Shown here one piece after another: positions 28,436-36,078 of a DNA stretch of 64,000 nucleotides. A program made the translations under genes and the position numbers. Source of the stretch: JAZDFC01 sp043808235 (lineage in GTDB: Bacteria; Bacteroidota; Ignavibacteria; Ignavibacteriales; Melioribacteraceae); assembly GCA_043808235.1 (NCBI GenBank), contig JAZDFC010000070.1:88086-152085 (forward strand), read 5' to 3'. The notes under the pieces are model-generated. The model had not been told where the DNA came from, searched no databases, and saw nothing but the letters and a program-made list of their open reading frames with translations. How positions within the stretch are numbered: position 1 is the first letter of the stretch; the number at the start of each line of letters is the position of its first letter.

Positions 28436-29581
28436 TTGAGCTATCACGAAATTTTAAATACGATAATTTTCAACAGGAAACCAATCCTTTTGTTCACAAT
28501 AAGTGTTACAATATTTTTGTTTCTTTTATTACTATTTGTCGTTCCTCTTAAATTTATCTCGTCGGTAAAAATACTACCGCCCGAAGAGCAGAGTTATGGA
28601 GGTTTACAAGGATTACTCGGTTCATCCGATTTTTCCGATATGGTTGGATTAGGTTCTGCAAAAAGCAATTCCCAACTTTATGCGGAAATTTTAAAAAGCC
28701 GGTCAGCTTCCGAATATGTTGTTAAAAAATGTAATCTGCTCCAATATTTCGATACGAAAAATTCCCAGCTTGCATCGGAAAAATTGATGGGGCAAATTGA
28801 TGTCGAGGTTACAAAAGAAGGGATCATAATATTAAAGATGGAAACAGCTACACCTTTGTTCAGCCGTTATTCCGAAAAAGCGGATGAGATGAAATTACTT
28901 TCTTCAACAATCACGAATACTTTTGTAGAGGCTTTGGATAATATCAATTTGGAAAAGCTGAATCTGAAAGCAAAGAAATCGCGGATATTTGTAGAACAAC
29001 AATTGTCCGAGACAAAATATATTTTAGATTCAGTTGAGATAGCTTTGAAAAATTTCCAGGACGAAAACAAAACGATTGATTTGCCGGAACAACTCTCCGC
29101 TGCAATTGAAAATGCGGCGAAGATAAAAAGTGAAATATTGTTTGCTGAAGTGCAATTGAGCACATTCGGATATAATATGCGGTCGGATAGTCCTGAAATG
29201 GATGCGTTAAATAAAAAATTGAAAGTACTGAAAGATAAATATTCTGAAATTGAAGGCGGCGAAAATTTAGAGAAAGATTATCTGCCGACATTTAAAGAAA
29301 TTCCTGCTATTAGTTTAGAAATGGCGAGATTGCTACGTGATGTTAAAATTCAGAATGAGTTGTATCTTTTACTTCAGAAGCAATATTACAAAGAAAAAAT
29401 TCAAGAAAATAAAGATATACCTACTGTACAGGTTCTCGATGCCGCATTACCACCCCTCAATCCATCGAGTCCACGATTAGTGTTTCATACGTTGCTTGGC
29501 GGCATTTCTGCTTTTATTCTCATTTCTCTAATCTTTATATTTCTTGAGAACAAAAGAAAATCCATTCTTAAAAGAGATTAA
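28436..29581 (+). CDS. Wzz/GNVR chain-length determinant protein
   Basis: A 381-aa co-polymerase without a kinase domain: TM1 (ILLFTISVTIFLFLLLLFVVPL), coiled-coil periplasmic part with RSASEYVVKKCNL and GNVR-like region, TM2 (LLGGISAFILISLIFIFL). A TTG at 28436 just after the previous stop gives a sensible N-terminus (LSYHEILNTIIFNRKP). This is the second Wzz-type protein in the cluster. Confidence 0.9.
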   Translation: MSYHEILNTIIFNRKPILLFTISVTIFLFLLLLFVVPLKFISSVKILPPEEQSYGGLQGLLGSSDFSDMVGLGSAKSNSQLYAEILKSRSASEYVVKKCNLLQYFDTKNSQLASEKLMGQIDVEVTKEGIIILKMETATPLFSRYSEKADEMKLLSSTITNTFVEALDNINLEKLNLKAKKSRIFVEQQLSETKYILDSVEIALKNFQDENKTIDLPEQLSAAIENAAKIKSEILFAEVQLSTFGYNMRSDSPEMDALNKKLKVLKDKYSEIEGGENLEKDYLPTFKEIPAISLEMARLLRDVKIQNELYLLLQKQYYKEKIQENKDIPTVQVLDAALPPLNPSSPRLVFHTLLGGISAFILISLIFIFLENKRKSILKRD

Positions 29582-29586
29582 TATAA

Positions 29587-30525
29587 ATGAGTAAAGTAGC
29601 CGTTGTTACCGGTGGTGCGGGATTTCTCGGTTCGCACTTATGCGATAAATTGGTGAATGAAGGATTAAAAGTAATCTGCATTGATAATTTGTTGACCGGT
29701 AATATCGAAAATATTTCCCATCTTTTCGGCAATGAATTATTTTCATTTGTTAAACATGATGTTACAAATTTTATTCACGTACCCGGCCATGTTGATTATA
29801 TTCTCCATTTTGCTTCACCCGCAAGCCCTATTGATTATTTAAAACTGCCGATTCAAACACTCAAAGTTGGTTCGTTGGGAACGCATAAAGCTTTAGGTCT
29901 AGCAAAAGAAAAAGACGCTGTATTTTTATTAGCTTCAACTTCAGAAGTATATGGCGATCCTGAAATTCATCCGCAAAAAGAGACTTACTGGGGAAACGTA
30001 AATCCAATCGGTCCGCGCGGCGTTTATGATGAGGCAAAAAGATTTGCTGAAGCTCTCGTTATGGCTTACAATAGATACCACGGGGTGAAAACAAGGATTG
30101 TGCGAATCTTTAATACTTACGGCCCAAGGATGAGATTGCATGATGGTAGGGCTTTGCCGGCTTTCGTTTCACAGGCGCTGCACAGTGAAGATATTACGGT
30201 ATTCGGCGATGGCTCCCAAACAAGAAGTTTTTGTTATGTAAATGATCTTGTAGATGGAATTTACAAATTACTTCTTTCCGATTATTCGGAACCTGTTAAT
30301 ATTGGCAACCCGGAAGAAATTTCCATTTTACAGTTTGCAGAAGAAATAATTAAAATTACCGAAAGCTCCAGTAAAATCATTAATTGTGAATTACCTGTTG
30401 ATGATCCGAAAGTGAGACAACCTGATATTTCGCTCGCAAAGGAAATTTTGCATTGGGAACCGAAAATCAATAGGGAAGAGGGTCTCAGAATCACTATCGA
30501 ATATTTTAAAAACAAACATCAATAA
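29587..30525 (+). CDS. UDP-glucuronate decarboxylase (UDP-xylose synthase) family SDR
   Basis: A 312-aa extended SDR: GGAGFLGSHLCD binds NAD, HFASPASPIDY is diagnostic of UXS enzymes, STSEVYGD and the catalytic YDEAK in GPRGVYDEAKRFAE follow. The likely reaction is UDP-glucuronate to UDP-xylose in the cytoplasm, feeding the glycan exported by the preceding genes. Confidence 0.9.
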   Translation: MSKVAVVTGGAGFLGSHLCDKLVNEGLKVICIDNLLTGNIENISHLFGNELFSFVKHDVTNFIHVPGHVDYILHFASPASPIDYLKLPIQTLKVGSLGTHKALGLAKEKDAVFLLASTSEVYGDPEIHPQKETYWGNVNPIGPRGVYDEAKRFAEALVMAYNRYHGVKTRIVRIFNTYGPRMRLHDGRALPAFVSQALHSEDITVFGDGSQTRSFCYVNDLVDGIYKLLLSDYSEPVNIGNPEEISILQFAEEIIKITESSSKIINCELPVDDPKVRQPDISLAKEILHWEPKINREEGLRITIEYFKNKHQ

Positions 30526-30528
30526 AAA

Positions 30529-30548
30529 ACCCCGGCATCAACCGGGGT
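30529..30548. terminator. Bidirectional terminator between the SDR gene and groEL
   Basis: A GC-rich 7-bp stem (ACCCCGG / CCGGGGT) with a 6-nt loop. On the minus strand it is followed by TTTTTTATT, an ideal end for groESL. On the plus strand TCTTTCTAATTTT follows. Confidence 0.92.
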
Positions 30549-30582
30549 CTTTCTAATTTTACAACTTTCTTACTTTTAACTA

Positions 30583-32217
30583 TTAATACATTCCATCCAT
30601 TCCGCCACCGCCAGGAGGCATCATTGGAGCTTTTTCTTCTTCTTTCTTTTCATAAACAACTGCTTCTGTTGTAATCAACAACGAAGCTACTGAAGCGGCA
30701 TTTAGTAATGCTGTTCTGGTTACCTTTGTTGGATCGATAACGCCGGCTTTGATCAAGTTTTCATATTTCTCAGTAGCAGCGTTAAAGCCGTAATCGTCTT
30801 TTCCTTCTTGAACTTTGTTAAGAACAACAGCGCCTTCAAGACCGCAGTTGTTAACGATTTGTTTCAATGGCTCTTCAAGAGATTTACGAATTATTTTTAT
30901 TCCGGTTGTTTGATCAGGATTATCGCCTGTCATTCCTTCGAGAGTTTCAATTGCGCGAACGAGAGCAACGCCGCCGCCTGTAACAATACCTTCTTCAACT
31001 GCTGCGCGTGTTGCATGCAATGCATCTTCGACGCGGGCTTTCTTTTCTTTCATTTCAATTTCGGTAGCTGCGCCGACTTTTAGAACTGCTACGCCGCCGG
31101 ATAATTTTGCTAATCTTTCCTGTAATTTTTCTTTATCGTAATCGGATGTTGTGTTTTCCATCTGAACTTTGATTTCGTTGATTCTTTTTTTGATATCTTC
31201 AGATTTTCCATAACCTTCAACGATTGTTGTATTATCTTTATCAATAACAATTTTCTTTGCCTGACCGAGATAATTCAATGTTGCGTTTTCTAATTTGTAA
31301 CCTCTTTCTTCCGAGATAACGGTTCCGTTTGTGAGAACTGCAATATCTTCGAGCATTGCTTTTCTTCTATCACCGAAGCCTGGAGCTTTAACTGAAGCAA
31401 CTTTTAACGTGCCACGTAATTTATTTACTACTAATGTTGCTAAAGCTTCGCCTTCCAAATCTTCAGCTATGATTAACATACTTTTACCTGATTGAGCGAT
31501 CTTTTCGAGAATCGGTAACATGTCTTTCATTGCGGAGATTTTTTTGTCATGAATCAAGATATAAGGATCTTCGAGAACTGCTTCCATCGATTCGGAATTG
31601 GTTACAAAGTATGGTGATAAGTAACCACGGTCGAATTGCATACCTTCAACCACATCAAGACTGTTTTCCGTGCCTTTTGCTTCTTCAACCTGGATAACAC
31701 CGTCTTTACCAACTTTTTCCATTGCTTCTGCAATCCATTCACCGATAGCTTTGTCGTTGTTAGCAGAGATTGAACCGACTTGTGCAATTTCTTCTTTACC
31801 TTCGACTTCTTTGCTTACTGATTTTAAATACTCAATAACTTTTGTTACTGCGAGATCGATACCGCGTTTCAAATCCATAGGATTAGCGCCCGCTACAACA
31901 TTTTTCAAACCTTCTCTGTAAATTGCTTGAGCAAGAACTGTTGCAGTTGTTGTTCCGTCACCGGCTACGTCGCTGGTTTTGGATGCAACTTCTTTTACCA
32001 TCTGTGCGCCCATATTCTCAATTGGATTTTCCAATTCGATTTCTTTTGCTACGGTAACGCCGTCTTTTGTTACTGTCGGCGCGCCGAATTTCTTGTCGAG
32101 AATTACATTTCTGCCTTTCGGACCGAGTGTAACTTTTACTGCGTTGGCTAATTTATCCACGCCGACTTTAAGTTGGTTCCTCGCGTCCGTACTGAATTCA
32201 ATTATTTTTGCTGCCAT
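30583..32217 (-). CDS. groL: Chaperonin GroEL
   Basis: A 544-aa 60-kDa chaperonin with VTLGPKGRNVILDKKFG, GDGTTTATVLAQAI (ATP site), GGGVALVRA and the glycine/methionine tail ending GGGGMDGMY. It folds proteins with GroES. It is the second gene of groESL, 40 nt after groES, under the CIRCE-controlled promoter. Confidence 0.99.
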   Translation of the reverse strand: MAAKIIEFSTDARNQLKVGVDKLANAVKVTLGPKGRNVILDKKFGAPTVTKDGVTVAKEIELENPIENMGAQMVKEVASKTSDVAGDGTTTATVLAQAIYREGLKNVVAGANPMDLKRGIDLAVTKVIEYLKSVSKEVEGKEEIAQVGSISANNDKAIGEWIAEAMEKVGKDGVIQVEEAKGTENSLDVVEGMQFDRGYLSPYFVTNSESMEAVLEDPYILIHDKKISAMKDMLPILEKIAQSGKSMLIIAEDLEGEALATLVVNKLRGTLKVASVKAPGFGDRRKAMLEDIAVLTNGTVISEERGYKLENATLNYLGQAKKIVIDKDNTTIVEGYGKSEDIKKRINEIKVQMENTTSDYDKEKLQERLAKLSGGVAVLKVGAATEIEMKEKKARVEDALHATRAAVEEGIVTGGGVALVRAIETLEGMTGDNPDQTTGIKIIRKSLEEPLKQIVNNCGLEGAVVLNKVQEGKDDYGFNAATEKYENLIKAGVIDPTKVTRTALLNAASVASLLITTEAVVYEKKEEEKAPMMPPGGGGMDGMY

Positions 32218-32257
32218 TCTTTTATCTCCTTAATTTTTCAAATTTTCTTTTAAAACT

Positions 32258-32554
32258 TTATCCAACGATTCCGAAGATATCGCTTTCTCTCATGATCAAA
32301 TAATCTTCGCCGTCAATGCGAACTTCGGTACCGGAATATTTTCCGTATAATACTTTATCGCCGACTTTAACTTCTGGTTTTACAAATTTACCGTCGTCAG
32401 CAGTTTTGCCCGGTCCAATAGCTACTATTGTACCTTCGATTGGTTTTTCTTTCGCGGTATCAGGTAAAATGATTCCGCCTTTCGATACTTCTTCCGCTTC
32501 AGCCGGTTTTACTATTACTCTGTCGGCCAAGGGTTTAATTTTAAAGTTTGCCAT
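32258..32554 (-). CDS. groES: Co-chaperonin GroES
   Basis: A 98-aa GroES: IKPLADRVIVKPAEAEE opening, the mobile loop (SKGGIILPDTAKEKP) and VLYGKYSGTEVRIDGEDYLIM. First gene of the groESL operon. A clear promoter and CIRCE operator lie just upstream. Confidence 0.99.
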   Translation of the reverse strand: MANFKIKPLADRVIVKPAEAEEVSKGGIILPDTAKEKPIEGTIVAIGPGKTADDGKFVKPEVKVGDKVLYGKYSGTEVRIDGEDYLIMRESDIFGIVG

Positions 32555-32581
32555 ATTTCTACTCCTTTTACTAGTTAGTTA

Positions 32582-32608
32582 TTAGCACTCGTAATTAACG
32601 AGTGCTAA
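32582..32608 (-). promoter_or_regulatory. CIRCE operator (HrcA binding site) of groESL
   Basis: TTAGCACTC, 9-nt spacer, GAGTGCTAA: a perfect match to the CIRCE consensus. It lies between the promoter and groES and overlaps the -10 box by two bases, so HrcA would block transcription at normal temperature. hrcA itself is not in the window. Confidence 0.98.
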
Positions 32609-32635
32609 TATACATCATTATTGCTTTTTTGTCAA
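32607..32635 (-). promoter_or_regulatory. Sigma-70-type promoter of groESL
   Basis: On the minus strand TTGACA (32635-32630) and TATATT (32612-32607) are separated by 17 nt. This is a canonical housekeeping promoter rather than the Bacteroidetes TTTG/TAnnTTTG type. Confidence 0.88.
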
Positions 32636-32660
32636 GATTTTCAAACTATATTTCAAATTA

Positions 32661-32688
32661 GTAGAGACGCCTTATAAGGCGTCTCTAC
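32661..32688. repeat. GTAGAGACG palindrome, copy 1
   Basis: A perfect 28-nt palindrome, each arm GTAGAGACGCCTTA. It shares its nine outer bases with a second palindrome 80 nt away. Such REP-like palindromes are dispersed in many genomes; here the pair lies between purB and the groESL promoter. Confidence 0.9.
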
Positions 32689-32740
32689 GGGCACAATTTA
32701 TTATTCTGCACAGTTATTGATTTGTCGATTTATCGAGGTT

Positions 32741-32768
32741 GTAGAGACGAGGCATGCCTCGTCTCTAC
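32741..32768. repeat. GTAGAGACG palindrome, copy 2
   Basis: A perfect 28-nt palindrome, arms GTAGAGACGAGGCA, with the same outer bases as copy 1 but a different centre. It is 12 nt beyond the purB stop and might also act as a transcript end, though no T run follows. Confidence 0.9.
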
Positions 32769-32780
32769 AGAGGCTGGAAT

Positions 32781-34082
32781 TTATTCTTTTTCTACCGAAC
32801 GTGCGAAAATATAATCAACATTCTTTAACATTTTTTTCGGATCGAAGATTTCATCTATTTCTTCTTCTGATAAATATTTTCTGACTTCATCAGATTTACT
32901 CAATTCATCTTTTAAATTTTTATTTGTATCCGCCCAAACATCCATCGCCGGGGTTTGAACTAATCGATATGATTCCTCACGGGATATTCCTTTTTCAACG
33001 AGTCGAAGCATAACCGATTGAGAGAAAATCAATCCGCGTGTTAAGTTCAAATTCTTCAACATATTTTCAGGATAAATGAGAAGGTTCTTCACTAACTTCT
33101 TCATCAGATCAAGCATATAATCAAGTATAATACAACTATCCGGAACAATCACTCTTTCAACAGATGAATGCGAAATATCGCGTTCGTGCCAAAGTGCAAC
33201 ATTTTCCAACGCTGCAATTGAATTACTTCGCAACAACCTTGCTAAACCGGTTATCCTTTCACTAATTATTGGATTCCGTTTATGCGGCATTGCTGAAGAT
33301 CCTTTCTGTCCTTTAGAAAAATATTCTTCCGCTTCAAGCACTTCCGTCCTTTGCAAATGTCGTATCTCAATTGCAATTTTTTCAAGTGTAGCTCCGATAA
33401 TTGCCAAGGTACTCATGAAATGTGCATGTCGGTCACGTTGTATTACCTGTGTCGATACCGGTGCGGGTTTCAATCCCATCTTTTCACAAACATATTCTTC
33501 AACTTTGGGTGATAGATGCTCAAACGTACCTACCGCACCGGATATTTGTCCAACGCTGATTTGCTCGATAGCTTCTTCCAAACGTTTTATATTTCTCTTT
33601 GTTTCTTCAAACCATAATGCGAACTTTAATCCCATCGAAGTTGGCTCGGCGTGTATCCCATGGCTTCTTCCGATGCAAACGCTGTTCTTGTGTTCAATAG
33701 CTCTATCTCTCAAAATAGATTTCAAATCGATTAGACTGTTTAACAACAGTTCACCGGCTTTTTTCATCTGGTATGAAAGTGTAGTATCAAGAATATCCGA
33801 AGACGTCATTCCGTAATGGATATGCCTTGATTCCGGTCCAACATACTCTGCAACATTTGTGAGGAAAGCAATCACATCGTGCTTCGTGGTTTCTTCAATT
33901 TCAAGAATTCTTTTTACTTCGAACTTCGCTTTCAGTTTTATCGTTTCCACATCGTCTTGCGGGATTTCACCCATGTTCGTGCGTGCCTCGCATGCTAAAA
34001 TTTCTATTTGCAGCCATGTCGAAAACTTGAATTCATCTTTCCAAATTTTACCCATTTGCGAGCGGGTATATCTTTCAATCAT
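32781..34082 (-). CDS. purB: Adenylosuccinate lyase
   Basis: A 433-aa fumarase/aspartase-superfamily enzyme acting twice in purine synthesis (SAICAR and adenylosuccinate cleavage). The signature SSAMPHKRNP is present, with TSSDILDTTL and GRSHGIHAEPTS as the other active-site blocks. The start overlaps the htrA stop by 8 nt; the operon is plsY-htrA-purB. Confidence 0.96.
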   Translation of the reverse strand: MIERYTRSQMGKIWKDEFKFSTWLQIEILACEARTNMGEIPQDDVETIKLKAKFEVKRILEIEETTKHDVIAFLTNVAEYVGPESRHIHYGMTSSDILDTTLSYQMKKAGELLLNSLIDLKSILRDRAIEHKNSVCIGRSHGIHAEPTSMGLKFALWFEETKRNIKRLEEAIEQISVGQISGAVGTFEHLSPKVEEYVCEKMGLKPAPVSTQVIQRDRHAHFMSTLAIIGATLEKIAIEIRHLQRTEVLEAEEYFSKGQKGSSAMPHKRNPIISERITGLARLLRSNSIAALENVALWHERDISHSSVERVIVPDSCIILDYMLDLMKKLVKNLLIYPENMLKNLNLTRGLIFSQSVMLRLVEKGISREESYRLVQTPAMDVWADTNKNLKDELSKSDEVRKYLSEEEIDEIFDPKKMLKNVDYIFARSVEKE

Positions 34083-35250
34083 TGTGAGTCTCTAAGTGCA
34101 TCTTTTTAGTTAGTGAATTATTGTTACGTAAAATTTTTATTTCAACATTATCGCCGGAACGGAATTCCTGCAGCACGCCGGCAAGTGTGTCATAATTGTT
34201 TATTTTAAAATTGTCCACTTCAGTAATAATATCACCGACTTCCAAACCCGCTCTGGCAGCGGGCGATCCGGGAGTAACGTATGTTACAATAACGCCGCGG
34301 GTATTCGGCAAGTCATAATATTTGGCAATTCCTTCGTCTATCGTTTGTATCCTTAATCCAGTCCAAAAATCACGATCAATTTTACCTTTATCTTTCAATT
34401 CATCAATTATAGTTTTTATTTTATTTACCGGAATCGCAAATCCAACTCCAATACTTCCGCCGCTCTGTGAATAAATTAATGTATTCATTCCAATCAATTC
34501 ACCAAGACAATTCACAAGAGGTCCGCCGCTGTTTCCGCTGTTTATGGAAGCGTCGGTCTGAATCATATTTAAATAAAATCTTTCGTTGCTGCTTCCAAGA
34601 TTCATTCCCGTCGCGCTGATAACTCCAACAGTAACCGTTGGTTTATCGTTCAACTCAAACAGTCCGAAAGGATTACCAAGCGCAATTACCCATTCGCCGA
34701 TTAGTACTTCGTTAGAATTGCCAAGTGAGATGAACGGTAAATTATCCGCGTCAATTTTTAGAAGGCAAATATCCGACACCTGATCGGTACCGATAATTTC
34801 CGCATCGTGCTGGGTTCCATCAGTCATCGTAACAATTATTTTAGTTGCATTGCCTGCCACATGGTCATTGGTTAGTATGTAACCATCGCTCGAAATTATT
34901 GTACCGGAACCAAGTCCTTTTATTTGCTTTTCATAAACTCTATCGCCGTAAAAATATCTGTAGAATGGATCGTCTGCAAATGGATCCCGATATTGCCTTA
35001 CCTCTGTAACATTTATACCTACAACCGCATTGCTTATTTTTTTAACAGTTCCAGTTATGATGTTTTCTCGTGACTGATAGATAGATTGATTAACCGAATC
35101 TTTTGACATTATTGGAATCGAGTTGCGATCGTTTTTAATTCCTTCATCGCTGCCCTGGCTAAGACTATCCTTGATGAAGAGGAAATAGCCTGCAGTAACT
35201 AATGCAATTATTGAGATTACACCCAAGAAAATTTTGTTTCCGGATTTCAT
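34075..35250 (-). CDS. HtrA/DegP-like periplasmic serine protease
   Basis: A 391-aa trypsin-like protease with an N-terminal membrane anchor (IFLGVISIIALVTAGYFLFI). Catalytic residues: His in ILTNDHVAGNAT, Asp in SDICLLKID, Ser in INSGNSGGPLVN. One PDZ domain at the end (GVIVTYVTPGSPAARAGLEVGDIITEV). A single PDZ and an uncleaved anchor resemble DegS/HtrA-like quality-control proteases. Confidence 0.94.
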   Translation of the reverse strand: MKSGNKIFLGVISIIALVTAGYFLFIKDSLSQGSDEGIKNDRNSIPIMSKDSVNQSIYQSRENIITGTVKKISNAVVGINVTEVRQYRDPFADDPFYRYFYGDRVYEKQIKGLGSGTIISSDGYILTNDHVAGNATKIIVTMTDGTQHDAEIIGTDQVSDICLLKIDADNLPFISLGNSNEVLIGEWVIALGNPFGLFELNDKPTVTVGVISATGMNLGSSNERFYLNMIQTDASINSGNSGGPLVNCLGELIGMNTLIYSQSGGSIGVGFAIPVNKIKTIIDELKDKGKIDRDFWTGLRIQTIDEGIAKYYDLPNTRGVIVTYVTPGSPAARAGLEVGDIITEVDNFKINNYDTLAGVLQEFRSGDNVEIKILRNNNSLTKKMHLETHND

Positions 35251-35252
35251 AT

Positions 35253-35879
35253 TTATTTCCTATCAATTTTTTGTTTAATAAAAATTTCCATCAACGGTTC
35301 GATATGTCTGCTAAGAATAATTAACATTAAAATGCAAACAGATATTTCGAAAAATAAAATCGATGTTGCGCTTAAAATGGAATAACGATTAATCGCCTGT
35401 CCGAATATGAATGTTATCCCCGCGGTAAGTAAAGATGCTGCGGCATTTCCAATATGAATGTTTTTTGAAACTAAATAAGTTAGCAACCACATCATCGACC
35501 AAATAACCAAAATCAATGGCGATAAAACTAATGAACCACCCGCAGCTGTTGCGAGTCCGCGTCCACCTTTAAATTTTATCCAAGGGGAGTAACAATGTGC
35601 TAACACTGCCGATGTTAATGAAATCATCGCAAAATTAAATTTAACACCGAACAATATTTCTACAAGAATCACACTTAACATTCCTTTAAGTAAGTCAACC
35701 GATAAAACTATAATCCCTGTCATTTTGGAATTCGTAACTTCAAATGAGTTCATTGCACCAACATTTCCAGTACCCGCAAGGGTAATATCTATTTTTTTGA
35801 ATTTTTTCAAAAAAACATACCCGGTAGGGAATGAACCGATTAAATAACCAGCCAGGGCACAAAAAATATATTCCATCAT
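35253..35879 (-). CDS. plsY: Acyl-phosphate:glycerol-3-phosphate acyltransferase PlsY
   Basis: A 208-aa membrane enzyme for the first step of phospholipid synthesis. The three conserved loops are visible: GSFPTGY, GTGNVGAMNSF and KFKGGRGLATAAG. It has about six membrane helices. First gene of plsY-htrA-purB, 2 nt before htrA. Confidence 0.95.
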   Translation of the reverse strand: MMEYIFCALAGYLIGSFPTGYVFLKKFKKIDITLAGTGNVGAMNSFEVTNSKMTGIIVLSVDLLKGMLSVILVEILFGVKFNFAMISLTSAVLAHCYSPWIKFKGGRGLATAAGGSLVLSPLILVIWSMMWLLTYLVSKNIHIGNAAASLLTAGITFIFGQAINRYSILSATSILFFEISVCILMLIILSRHIEPLMEIFIKQKIDRK

Positions 35880-36078
35880 TTGCAGGATTATTCTTAATTT
35901 TTAATACATGACGGCTAAAAATAATTATAATTGACAAAATAAGATAATTGTAAAATTTCTGACCATTTTTAAAATTAAATCCGTCATTTTAAATTATTTT
36001 AAAATCCTAATTGGATTTTACGTTTTTATCTGATAAATATTGTGTCTATTTTATTAATGAAGAAAATTTGGAGAAATC

